Source: Chloroflexota bacterium (GTDB taxonomy: Bacteria; Chloroflexota; Limnocylindria; Limnocylindrales; CSP1-4). Taken from it: DNA of 5,193 nucleotides. The first letter of the stretch is position 1. Each line of letters starts with the position of its first letter. The DNA lies in NCBI GenBank assembly GCA_017881985.1, contig JADGQH010000236.1, positions 1 through 5,193 on the forward strand. Direction: 5' to 3'. The position numbers and the translations under genes were made by a program. Below, one piece after another: positions 1 through 5,193 of the stretch. The notes under the pieces were generated by a model. The model searched no databases. It saw only the letters and a list, made by a program, of their open reading frames with translations, and had not been told where the DNA came from.

Positions 1-1881
1 GAGGATCTCCTCTTCGCCGGGGAAGTCGTCGTCCGATCGGTGAAGCGGCGCTATGTCGCAGCCAACGACGCCGTCGTATGGACGAATGTCACGGCCCGGC
101 TCATCAATGAGCCCTCGACGACTGCGCCGACGGCGCTGTACATGATCGAGGACATCACCGAACGCTGGCACGCGGAGGAGCAGGCCCGGCTCACGGAGGA
201 GCGCTTCCGCCATGCGACGCTCGCGATCAGCGCGATCCAGGACCCGGATGCGGTCATCCCTGCCGTGCTCCGGTCCGCCCGCGAGACCCTGGGCTCGCAA
301 TGCTCGGCCATTGCCGCCTACGCCGAAGACGGATCGGTGATCAAGGTCGAGTTCGACGGGATCGACGCGGAGGAGGTGTTCCAGCGGATCGGCCGGCGGC
401 CGGGCGGGCACGGGGTGCTGGCGATCGCGCCGGCAACCGGACGACCGCTCCGCCTGCGCGACGTCCGGACGCACCCCGCGTTTCACGGCTTCCCCGAGGG
501 ACATCCGCCGATCACCACATTCCTGGGCGTGCCGATCCCATACGTGGCCGGACACCGCTCGACGCTCTACGTCGCCAACAAGCTCGATGGCGGGGAGTTC
601 ACCGAGGGCGACGAGGCGATCGCGGTCGCCCTCGCCAACCACGCCGCCGTGTGCCTGGACAATGCCCGCATGAATGCGCGAGCGCACGAGCTCGTGAGCG
701 AGCTCGACCGGGCCAACACGGAGCTCGTCAATGCGAGCGAGGCGAAGTCGCGCTTCCTCGCCAACGTGGCCCACGAGCTTCGCACGCCGCTCCACGCGAT
801 CCTCGTGTCGAGCGAGCTCGTCCATGACTCCCCGGTCGGGCAACTGTCCGGCGCCAAGATCCGGGACTTCGGGGCGACGATCCAGTCGAGCGGGCGCCTG
901 ATGGTTCGCCTGATCGACGACCTCGTCGACCTGTCCCGCATCGAGGCGGGCAAGCTCGACCTTCGACCAACCCGGTTCCGGCTCGGCGATCTGCTCGCCG
1001 AGATCTCGCCGAACCTGCGCTCGGCGGCGGAGGCGCGCGGCATCGAGCTCGAGATCCCCGAGGGATCGGGCCCGCTCATCGAGGCCGACCCGATCCGGCT
1101 GCGCCAGATCCTGACGAACCTGATCGGCAATGCCCTCAAGTTCACCGACCGCGGCGGCCGGATCTGGGTCGAGATCAGCTCGAGGCGCACCGCGGTCACC
1201 GTTGCGGTGCACGACACCGGGATCGGGATCGCCCCGGAGGATCTCGACCGCGCCTTCCTCCCGTTCGAGCAGGTCTCCCGGACGAGCACCCCCGGCGCCG
1301 GCCTCGGGCTGGCCATCTCGCGGAGCCTTGCCGAGCTGCACGGCGGCCAGCTGGTTGTCTCGAGCACGCTGCACGAGGGCAGCTCGTTTACCCTGACGCT
1401 TCCACGGCGCGCGGACGCAGCGGTTGGGCACGCCAGCCATGCATCGGACAGCCTCCCGCTGGCAGGTCTCGGTGGCGGTCGCCCCGTCCTCGTCGTGGAG
1501 GACGACCCCACCGCGCTCAGCCTCGCCGCCGAGATCCTCGAGATGGCCGACTACGAGGTCTGGAAAGCACGCTCCCTCGCAGAGGCGCGGGATCAGCTCC
1601 GCCAGGGCACGCCTGCGCTCGTCCTCCTGGACCTGCGCCTGGGCGATGGAAACGGGGTCGACCTGGCCGAGGACATTCGCGCCGACGCGACGCGCCAGGA
1701 CCTGCCGATCCTGGTCCTGAGCGCCGACGCCACGCCCGAGGATGCGAAGCGGGCCCGGGCTGCCGGCTGCAACGACTTCCTCTCGAAGCCGGTCGGCCCC
1801 CGCGTCCTCCTCGCGCGCATCTCCGAGCTCATCGCGTCGGCAGAGAGCTCCGCCAGGTCCGGGAGCTCGCCCGCAGCCTGA
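1..1881 (+). CDS. Hybrid sensor histidine kinase (PAS-GAF-HisKA-HATPase-receiver), 5' end cut by the window edge
   Basis: This is a signal-transducing kinase that should autophosphorylate on a His and pass the phosphate to its own C-terminal receiver. The frame is open to base 1. The GTG at 40 is inside a PAS domain, so the true start lies upstream. Numbering from codon 1-3, residues ~1-55 are the end of a PAS fold, closing with the usual DITER. A GAF domain spans ~70-225. A short helical linker leads to the HisKA H-box (AHELRTPL, phospho-acceptor His258, codon 772-774). HATPase_c follows with N-box Asn377, G1 motif DTGIGI (~405) and G2 motif GAGLGLAI (~432). The receiver (~495-615) has the acidic EDD cluster, phospho-acceptor Asp544 (codon 1630-1632), Ser at 1720-1722 and Lys596. 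No transmembrane segment or HPt domain is visible, so the seen part is cytosolic and a separate phosphotransfer partner is likely. The GAF domain resembles those of DevS/DosT and keeps their heme-contact residues. Ligand and target are unknown. Confidence 0.95.
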   Translation, partial: EDLLFAGEVVVRSVKRRYVAANDAVVWTNVTARLINEPSTTAPTALYMIEDITERWHAEEQARLTEERFRHATLAISAIQDPDAVIPAVLRSARETLGSQCSAIAAYAEDGSVIKVEFDGIDAEEVFQRIGRRPGGHGVLAIAPATGRPLRLRDVRTHPAFHGFPEGHPPITTFLGVPIPYVAGHRSTLYVANKLDGGEFTEGDEAIAVALANHAAVCLDNARMNARAHELVSELDRANTELVNASEAKSRFLANVAHELRTPLHAILVSSELVHDSPVGQLSGAKIRDFGATIQSSGRLMVRLIDDLVDLSRIEAGKLDLRPTRFRLGDLLAEISPNLRSAAEARGIELEIPEGSGPLIEADPIRLRQILTNLIGNALKFTDRGGRIWVEISSRRTAVTVAVHDTGIGIAPEDLDRAFLPFEQVSRTSTPGAGLGLAISRSLAELHGGQLVVSSTLHEGSSFTLTLPRRADAAVGHASHASDSLPLAGLGGGRPVLVVEDDPTALSLAAEILEMADYEVWKARSLAEARDQLRQGTPALVLLDLRLGDGNGVDLAEDIRADATRQDLPILVLSADATPEDAKRARAAGCNDFLSKPVGPRVLLARISELIASAESSARSGSSPAA

Positions 1882-1969
1882 CGATCCCGGTCCCCGCGGC
1901 CCGGCGGTCCCCCGCTCCGGCGGCTCGTCGGCCTCTCGAACGGTCGCGTGCTTTGCTAGGCTCGGGCCG
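1882..1969. other. GC-rich intergenic spacer between kinase and transporter
   Basis: This 88-bp spacer is very C/G-rich. Short inverted pairs of the ccgc/gcgg type (for example 1894-1897 with 1904-1907, and 1912-1915 with 1920-1923) could fold into alternative 4-bp hairpins, but there is no T-tract, so an intrinsic terminator for the kinase is not supported. Its 3' end holds the putative promoter of the transporter gene. Confidence 0.4.
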
Positions 1970-1970
1970 A
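1936..1970 (+). promoter_or_regulatory. Putative leaderless promoter of the EamA transporter
   Basis: The hexamer TAGGCT at 1957-1962 fits the TANNNT form of a sigma-70-type -10 box, and the A of the start codon lies exactly 7 nt after it, where transcription would normally begin. The mRNA may therefore start at the ATG itself. No convincing Shine-Dalgarno sequence precedes this ATG, only a weak agg at 1958-1960. A TCGAA at 1936-1940, 21 nt upstream of the -10 start, is a weak -35 candidate. This is motif-based inference only. Confidence 0.45.
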
Positions 1971-2932
1971 TGGACCGTCGCCGCCTGCTGGGGATCGCCC
2001 TGGCGGCCGTCTCCGCCTGCGGCTATGGGTCGGGTCCCCTCTTCGCGAAGAGCGTGTACGGGGCCGGCCTCGACTGGCTCGCCCTCCTCTACTGGCGGTT
2101 CCTCCTCGGCGGGCTGCTCGTGTGGGCGTGGGCGCTCCTCGTGCCGGCGAACCGGGCCGGCCTGCGCGCGCTGCCACGGCGCCGCGTCGTCGCGCTCATC
2201 GGGCTCGGCGCGTTCTTCGTGGGCAACGCGGGCACCTACTACGCCGCGCTGCAGTACATCTCTGCATCGCTCGCGTCGCTGATCGTGTACATCTACCCGG
2301 CCCTCGTGGCGGTCATCTCGATCCGGTTCGGGCACGGGCTGCACGGTCGGCGGCCATGGGCCGCGCTCGGGATCGTGAGCCTCGGGGTGGCCCTCACGCT
2401 GGGTGGGATCGAGACGCGCGCCGATCCGGTCGGGCTCGCCCTCATCATCGCGTCTCCCTGCATCTACGCGGTCTACATCGTCCTCGCGGCCCGCCTGGCC
2501 GGCGAGCGGCGCGGCGAGACGGCAAACGACCGGACGGGCGGCGACGGCGCGGAGACGCGTCCGGCCGTAGCGGCCGCCGTGATGCTGACCGCGACGTTCG
2601 CGGTGGTGGCGCTGATGGCCGCCGCGGCCGGCGAGCCCACCGTCCCGTGGCTCGTTCCCAGTGACGCATGGTTCGGGCTGGCCGGGATCGCCGTCTTCTC
2701 GACGGCCGTCGCGATCTCCGCGTTCTACGCGGGCACGGCACGGATCGGGGCCGCCCAGGCCGCGCTCGTCTCCACCGTGGAGCCGGTCTGGACGATCACC
2801 CTGGCGACGCTCCTGTTCGGCGAGCGCCTGTCGTCGGTGCAGCTGGTCGGGGGCTTCCTCGTGATCCTCGGCGTCATCGTGGCCCAGACGACGCCCGGCT
2901 CGACGCCGTCGACGGTCGTCGAAGAAGCCTGA
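1970..2932 (+). CDS. EamA/DMT-family transporter (10 TM helices)
   Basis: This is an integral inner-membrane protein of the drug/metabolite transporter superfamily, 320 residues, close to the usual ~300. The family exports or imports small metabolites such as amino acids or drugs; the substrate cannot be told from sequence. Hydrophobic stretches give ten helices in two EamA repeats: about 6-26, 36-58, 73-97, 98-118, 130-146, then 153-175, ~199-221, and three more to the C-terminus. Typical signs are the WRFLLGG segment in TM2, the YIYPALVAV segment in TM4 and its counterpart VEPVWTITLATLLFGE in TM9. A hydrophilic, Arg/Glu/Asp-rich loop at ~178-198 separates TM6 and TM7 and is somewhat longer than typical. 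The ATG at 1970 was chosen because homology-like sequence (MDRRRLLGIALAAV) begins there; an open frame back to 1742 is an Arg/Pro/Ser-rich shadow overlapping the kinase. The next gene starts 20 bp downstream but has its own promoter-like box. Confidence 0.93.
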   Translation: MDRRRLLGIALAAVSACGYGSGPLFAKSVYGAGLDWLALLYWRFLLGGLLVWAWALLVPANRAGLRALPRRRVVALIGLGAFFVGNAGTYYAALQYISASLASLIVYIYPALVAVISIRFGHGLHGRRPWAALGIVSLGVALTLGGIETRADPVGLALIIASPCIYAVYIVLAARLAGERRGETANDRTGGDGAETRPAVAAAVMLTATFAVVALMAAAAGEPTVPWLVPSDAWFGLAGIAVFSTAVAISAFYAGTARIGAAQAALVSTVEPVWTITLATLLFGERLSSVQLVGGFLVILGVIVAQTTPGSTPSTVVEEA

Positions 2933-2953
2933 GCGAGCGTACCCTTCGCCGCA
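2919..2953 (+). promoter_or_regulatory. Putative leaderless promoter of the alpha/beta hydrolase
   Basis: TACCCT at 2940-2945 is a TANNNT -10-like box whose end lies exactly 7 nt before the ATG at 2953, the same geometry as in front of the transporter. A TCGAA at 2919-2923 again lies 21 nt upstream of the box. The site spans the 3' end of the transporter gene and the 20-bp gap. No Shine-Dalgarno sequence is present in the gap, which agrees with leaderless initiation. Read-through from the transporter could still occur. Confidence 0.42.
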
Positions 2954-3780
2954 TGGCCGAGATCGAGACCCTTCCCGCGCGCGACGGCACCCCGCTCCTC
3001 ACGCGCCAGTGGGCGCCCGCCGGCGAGCCGTGGGCCACGATCCTGGTGGTCCACGGCCTCGGAGAGCACTCCGGACGCCACGAGGCGACTGCCGGGCGTT
3101 TCGCCGCGGCCGGGATCGTGGCCGCGTCCTACGATCATCGAGGGTTCGGGGCATCGGCCGGGCGGCGCGCCGATGTGGAGCGGTGGGCAAGCTACCTGGA
3201 CGACATCGAGGACCGGCTGGCCGCGTCGCGGCGGCCCGGCCTTCCGTCCGCCATCTACGGCCACTCGGTCGGCGGCCTGATCCTCGCCGACTACCTGCTC
3301 GATGGTCGCCCGCTGCCGGATGTCGCGATCCTCTCCGCGCCGGCGCTTGGCTCGAAGATCAACCCGGCGCTCCGGCTCGCGGCTCCGGTCCTGGCCGTGA
3401 TCGTGCCGCGCGCCGCAATCGACAACCCGTGGAAGGGCGCTGCGCTCTCGCGCGACCCGGCGATCGGCGAGGCGGTCGCCGCCGACCCGCTGTGCGAGTC
3501 GCGAACCACGTTTCGCCTGGGGAACGGCATCTTCCGGGCGATGGACCGCGTGCGAGCCCGGCTGGCGGAGCGCGGCGGCTTCCCGCTCCCGGTCCTGCTC
3601 GTTCATGGCGGCGCGGACCCGCTGGTCCCGACCGCGTCGAGCGCGTTTGCGGGCGCGTATCCGTCCGTCGAGCGCCGGGTCTACCCCGAGGTGCGCCACG
3701 AGCCGCACCACGACCCGGTCGCCGGGACGCGGATCGTCGACGAGATGATCGGCTGGCTCCGGGAGCGCCTGGCGGGCTGA
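2953..3780 (+). CDS. Alpha/beta hydrolase, monoacylglycerol-lipase-like (Hydrolase_4 / serine aminopeptidase S33 group)
   Basis: This is a 275-residue soluble serine hydrolase, a typical length for bacterial monoacylglycerol-lipase-like enzymes, which cleave carboxylic esters such as monoglycerides or lysophospholipids. The oxyanion-hole motif HGLGEHSGRH follows the first core strands, and YDHRGFGAS comes after it. The nucleophile elbow is GHSVGG with Ser105 (codon 3265-3267); most relatives have GHSMGG. The lid region (~130-200) contains LSAPAL and the ALSRDP...DPL stretch typical of the group. The acid is Asp222 in HGGADPLVP (codon 3616-3618) and the base is His249 in RHEPHHDP (codon 3697-3699), so the triad is complete. 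There is no signal peptide or membrane segment, so it is probably cytosolic. The ATG at 2953 gives the family-type N-terminus; the open frame back to 2668 is an Arg-rich shadow of the transporter. The exact substrate is not determined; a lysophospholipase or other esterase role is possible. Confidence 0.93.
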   Translation: MAEIETLPARDGTPLLTRQWAPAGEPWATILVVHGLGEHSGRHEATAGRFAAAGIVAASYDHRGFGASAGRRADVERWASYLDDIEDRLAASRRPGLPSAIYGHSVGGLILADYLLDGRPLPDVAILSAPALGSKINPALRLAAPVLAVIVPRAAIDNPWKGAALSRDPAIGEAVAADPLCESRTTFRLGNGIFRAMDRVRARLAERGGFPLPVLLVHGGADPLVPTASSAFAGAYPSVERRVYPEVRHEPHHDPVAGTRIVDEMIGWLRERLAG

Positions 3781-3781
3781 A

Positions 3782-3819
3782 GCGCGGCGGCGCGCAACGA
3801 CCGAGCCCGCTGCGTGCGG
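3782..3819. terminator. Possible factor-dependent or weak terminator hairpins in the convergent gap
   Basis: Two short GC hairpins fill the 40-bp gap between the converging hydrolase and proline dehydrogenase genes. One is gcgcg (3782-3786) pairing with cgcgc (3791-3795) around a 4-nt loop, one base after the hydrolase stop. The other is ccgc (3807-3810) pairing with gcgg (3816-3819), one base beyond the proline dehydrogenase stop when read on the minus strand. Neither has a T-tract, so intrinsic termination is doubtful. Confidence 0.25.
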
Positions 3820-3820
3820 A

Positions 3821-4789
3821 TCAGGCCGCCGGACGGCGACCCTCCTTGAGCAGGCTTCGCAGGAGGAATGCCACGTTGGCCGGCTTCTCCGCGAGGCGCC
3901 GCATGAAGTACGGGTACCACTCCGTCCCGTACGGCACGTACACGCGGACGTGCTGTCCACGGCGGAGCAGCTCCGCCTGGAGATCGCGCCGGACGCCGTA
4001 GAGCATCTGGAACTCGTAGCGATCCGGCGCGATCCCCTCCGCTTCGGCGAAGCGAAGGAGGCGCCCGATCAGCCGTCCGTCGTGGGTCGCAAGCGCGGGA
4101 TGCACTCCCTCGCGCATCAGGCTGCGGGCAAGCGATTCGTACGCCGCGTCGACGGCATCGCGCTCGCGGAACGCGACCGACGCCGGCTCGTTGTAGGCGC
4201 CCTTGCAGAGGCGAACCCGCGCCCCCTCGGCGATCAGGGCGTCGACGTCGGCCGCGCTCCGGCGCAGCGCGGCCTGGATCACGACCCCGGTCTCCGGGTT
4301 GACCGACCGCAGCTCACGCCAGAGGCGCAGCGTGCGATCCGTCTTCGTGTGGTCCTCCATGTCGATCCGGACGAATGCCCCGACCTCCACGGCCGCCCGC
4401 ATGACCCGGGCGACCGTCTCGCGACAGATCTGCTCCGAGATGTCGAGGCCCATCTGGGTGAGCTTCAGGCTCACGTTCCGCTCCAGGCCGCGCCCGGCGA
4501 GCGCCGCGAGCGTCTCCTCGTAGCGACCCGCCGCGGCCGAGCAGGCCTCGGCCGACGAGACGGACTCGCCGAGGACGTCGACGGTCGTCCCGTAGCCGCC
4601 CTCGCGGAGTCGCTCGAGCGCGTCGAGCACCTCGGGCAGGGTCTCGCCCGCCACGAACCTGCCGACCATCGGACGCGTGATCGGGACCCGGGTCGCGAGC
4701 CGGCCAAGCGACCGACGGTGCGAGAGCCCCATGAACAGCGACCGCAGGGCCCGCTCGGGCGCGTCGCGGAGCGCATCGGTCGCGGTCAT
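3821..4789 (-). CDS. Monofunctional proline dehydrogenase (PRODH, PutB-like)
   Basis: This FAD-dependent enzyme oxidises L-proline to delta-1-pyrroline-5-carboxylate, the first step of proline catabolism, passing electrons to quinone at the membrane. At 322 residues it matches the ~305-residue monofunctional bacterial enzymes rather than bifunctional PutA. Conserved blocks appear in order along the beta/alpha barrel: RFVAGETL (~44-51), VSLKLTQMGL with Lys109, VRIDMED with Asp143, RLCKGAYNEP (193-202), ATHDGRLIG, EFQMLYGVR, then RVYVPYGTEWYPYFMRRLAEKPAN, whose Arg297-Arg298 pair matches the proline-carboxylate-binding arginines. The Lys-to-Asp spacing equals that of the Thermus enzyme as I recall it. 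The QxYLYR segment of relatives reads QAALRR here (172-177). The ATG at 4789 was chosen because the homologous region begins just inside it, G/C-biased codon use begins there, and it overlaps the stop of an upstream small ORF (ATGA), suggesting translational coupling. An in-frame ATG at 4897 would add 36 Arg/Pro-rich residues of unlikely reality. No P5C dehydrogenase is visible nearby. Confidence 0.96.
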   Translation of the reverse strand: MTATDALRDAPERALRSLFMGLSHRRSLGRLATRVPITRPMVGRFVAGETLPEVLDALERLREGGYGTTVDVLGESVSSAEACSAAAGRYEETLAALAGRGLERNVSLKLTQMGLDISEQICRETVARVMRAAVEVGAFVRIDMEDHTKTDRTLRLWRELRSVNPETGVVIQAALRRSAADVDALIAEGARVRLCKGAYNEPASVAFRERDAVDAAYESLARSLMREGVHPALATHDGRLIGRLLRFAEAEGIAPDRYEFQMLYGVRRDLQAELLRRGQHVRVYVPYGTEWYPYFMRRLAEKPANVAFLLRSLLKEGRRPAA

Positions 4790-4860
4790 CCGGCCACCCC
4801 GGACGCCCGAACGTCGAGCTCGGGGAGGGTGCCGGCAGCGAACCGGATCGACAGCGACAT
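4786..4860 (-). CDS. Small ORF (24 aa) upstream of and coupled to proline dehydrogenase
   Basis: This short frame encodes MSLSIRFAAGTLPELD followed by eight more residues and is not a recognised protein. Three things support translation. A consensus AAGGAGG lies 8 nt before its ATG. Its third codon positions are 21 of 24 G/C, like the real genes here, whereas the proline dehydrogenase frame extended over the same bases is much poorer in G/C at third positions. Its TGA overlaps the dehydrogenase ATG as ATGA, the classic arrangement for coupled translation. It contains only one proline and no codon run of attenuator type, so its role may simply be to deliver ribosomes to the dehydrogenase start. 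It could also be a remnant of a longer gene. It does not match the known N-terminus of proline dehydrogenases, so a frameshift in that gene is unlikely. Confidence 0.45.
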   Translation of the reverse strand: MSLSIRFAAGTLPELDVRASGVAG

Positions 4861-4868
4861 CGGGGGCG

Positions 4869-4875
4869 CCTCCTT
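4869..4875 (-). promoter_or_regulatory. Strong Shine-Dalgarno sequence for the small ORF ahead of proline dehydrogenase
   Basis: On the minus strand this reads AAGGAGG, a full anti-16S match, with 8 nt to the ATG at 4860. It is the only strong ribosome-binding site I see in the window. The dehydrogenase ATG at 4789 has only ggggtggccgg just before it, so this site probably drives translation of both frames by coupling. Confidence 0.7.
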
Positions 4876-4906
4876 GGTCGGCGGGCATCGCCGCCATCGC
4901 GACGCA

Positions 4907-4912
4907 AGGCTA
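4907..4912 (-). promoter_or_regulatory. Putative -10 box of the small ORF / proline dehydrogenase unit
   Basis: On the minus strand this reads TAGCCT, of the TANNNT type, in the 64-bp gap between the upstream membrane-protein stop and the small ORF. Initiation 7-9 nt further on would give a leader of roughly 40 nt carrying the strong Shine-Dalgarno sequence. No convincing -35 element is seen at 15-18 nt spacing, so the call is weak. Transcription could also come from the upstream gene. Confidence 0.3.
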
Positions 4913-4924
4913 CCGCGCGGGCCG

Positions 4925-5193
4925 TCAGCGATCCGGGTCCATCCGCACGCTGCCGGCAAGCGCGACCAGCACGGCGCCGATCGCCAGCAGCCAACTGACG
5001 AGCGCGAGCGCCCCGCCCGCCCACAGCAGGATGACCAGCCCGCCCAGCGTCATCGGGACGCGCTGGCCGGTCGGCGCGACGACCAGGCCGGCAAGGAGCC
5101 CCGTGGCGACCAGCAGCCCGACGCCGCCGACCCGGAGCCCCGTGGCGAGCATGCCCGCCTCGAGCGTGCCGGCCCCGGTGAGAGCCGCCCCGC
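4925..5193 (-). CDS. Unidentified small membrane protein, 5' end beyond the window
   Basis: I do not recognise this protein. The frame is open to the right edge of the window; 88 codons are visible, and the first ATG seen (5152) need not be the true start. Third codon positions are strongly G/C and the sequence is highly hydrophobic, which supports a real gene over a shadow. Numbering from the edge, one hydrophobic segment lies at ~21-39. A second, long one at ~47-82 (with Trp57 and Trp67) could form two closely packed helices. The tail ends in RMDPDR, a short polar end. It lies 64 bp upstream of the small ORF/proline dehydrogenase pair on the same strand, so co-transcription is possible, but a promoter-like box in the gap argues for some independence. 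It might be a subunit of a larger membrane protein or a DUF-type integral membrane protein; no function can be given. Confidence 0.6.
   Translation of the reverse strand, partial: GAALTGAGTLEAGMLATGLRVGGVGLLVATGLLAGLVVAPTGQRVPMTLGGLVILLWAGGALALVSWLLAIGAVLVALAGSVRMDPDR

Noticed and set aside
40..42. GTG as the start codon of the kinase
   Set aside because: The frame is open to base 1 and the PAS domain runs through this position, so the gene begins outside the window.
660..750. Repeated gagctcg/cgagctc words suggesting a direct repeat or operator
   Set aside because: They encode the Glu-Leu-rich helical linker of the kinase with preferred codons, and the same word recurs throughout this GC-rich sequence.
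567..1511. Long open frame (314 codons) on the minus strand across the kinase
   Set aside because: It is a frame shadow caused by high GC. It is Arg/Ser/Pro-rich with no domain signature, while the opposite strand holds unmistakable HisKA, HATPase and receiver motifs.
1742..1969. N-terminal extension of the transporter into the kinase gene
   Set aside because: Arg/Pro/Ser-rich shadow sequence before the first hydrophobic helix; the ATG at 1970 gives the family-type N-terminus.
2668..2952. N-terminal extension of the hydrolase into the transporter gene
   Set aside because: Overlaps transporter TM8-TM10 out of frame and is Arg/Gly-rich; the alpha/beta hydrolase fold begins right after the ATG at 2953.
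2725..3960. 411-codon open frame on the minus strand across the transporter end, hydrolase and proline dehydrogenase tail
   Set aside because: It spans three real genes including one on its own strand in another frame, and its product is low-complexity Arg-rich sequence.
4786..4860. Proline-responsive attenuator leader peptide ahead of proline dehydrogenase
   Set aside because: The peptide has a single proline and no run of any regulatory codon, and no competing stem-loops with a T-tract are visible.
4314..5024. 236-codon minus-strand frame across the proline dehydrogenase 5' region
   Set aside because: Arg/Gly-rich shadow that overlaps both the dehydrogenase and the membrane-protein gene out of frame.

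Overview
The window is GC-rich (roughly 70% by eye) and densely coding, with strongly G/C-biased third codon positions. There are no mobile elements, RNA genes or CRISPR arrays that I can see. Base composition, start signals of the TANNNT-near-ATG type and the kinds of protein suggest a high-GC member of the Terrabacteria, such as an actinobacterial or Chloroflexota (Limnocylindria-like) lineage. That placement is inference; nothing in the window is diagnostic.

Layout, left to right. Plus strand: (1) a hybrid sensor histidine kinase whose 5' end lies outside the window (PAS remnant, GAF, HisKA, HATPase_c, receiver); (2) an 88-bp gap with a promoter-like site; (3) a ten-helix EamA/DMT-family transporter; (4) after a 20-bp gap, an alpha/beta hydrolase of the monoacylglycerol-lipase-like group with a complete Ser-Asp-His triad. 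A 40-bp convergent gap with two short hairpins follows. Minus strand, read from the right edge: (5) the C-terminal part of an unidentified small membrane protein; (6) a 24-codon small ORF with a very good Shine-Dalgarno sequence; (7) a monofunctional proline dehydrogenase whose ATG overlaps the small ORF's stop codon (ATGA).

Working together: the genes do not form one recognisable pathway. The kinase probably senses a small ligand through its GAF domain and signals to an unseen partner. The transporter would export or import a small metabolite and the hydrolase would cleave an ester, probably a lipid ester. The proline dehydrogenase performs the first step of proline catabolism; no P5C dehydrogenase gene is in the window. 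The transporter and hydrolase each carry their own TANNNT box exactly 7 nt before the ATG, so they may be separate leaderless transcripts rather than an operon.

I see no clearly new multi-gene system. The points most worth a second look are the kinase GAF domain, which keeps the DevS/DosT heme-ligand His and distal Tyr at identical spacing; the translationally coupled small ORF ahead of proline dehydrogenase; and the repeated leaderless-promoter architecture.
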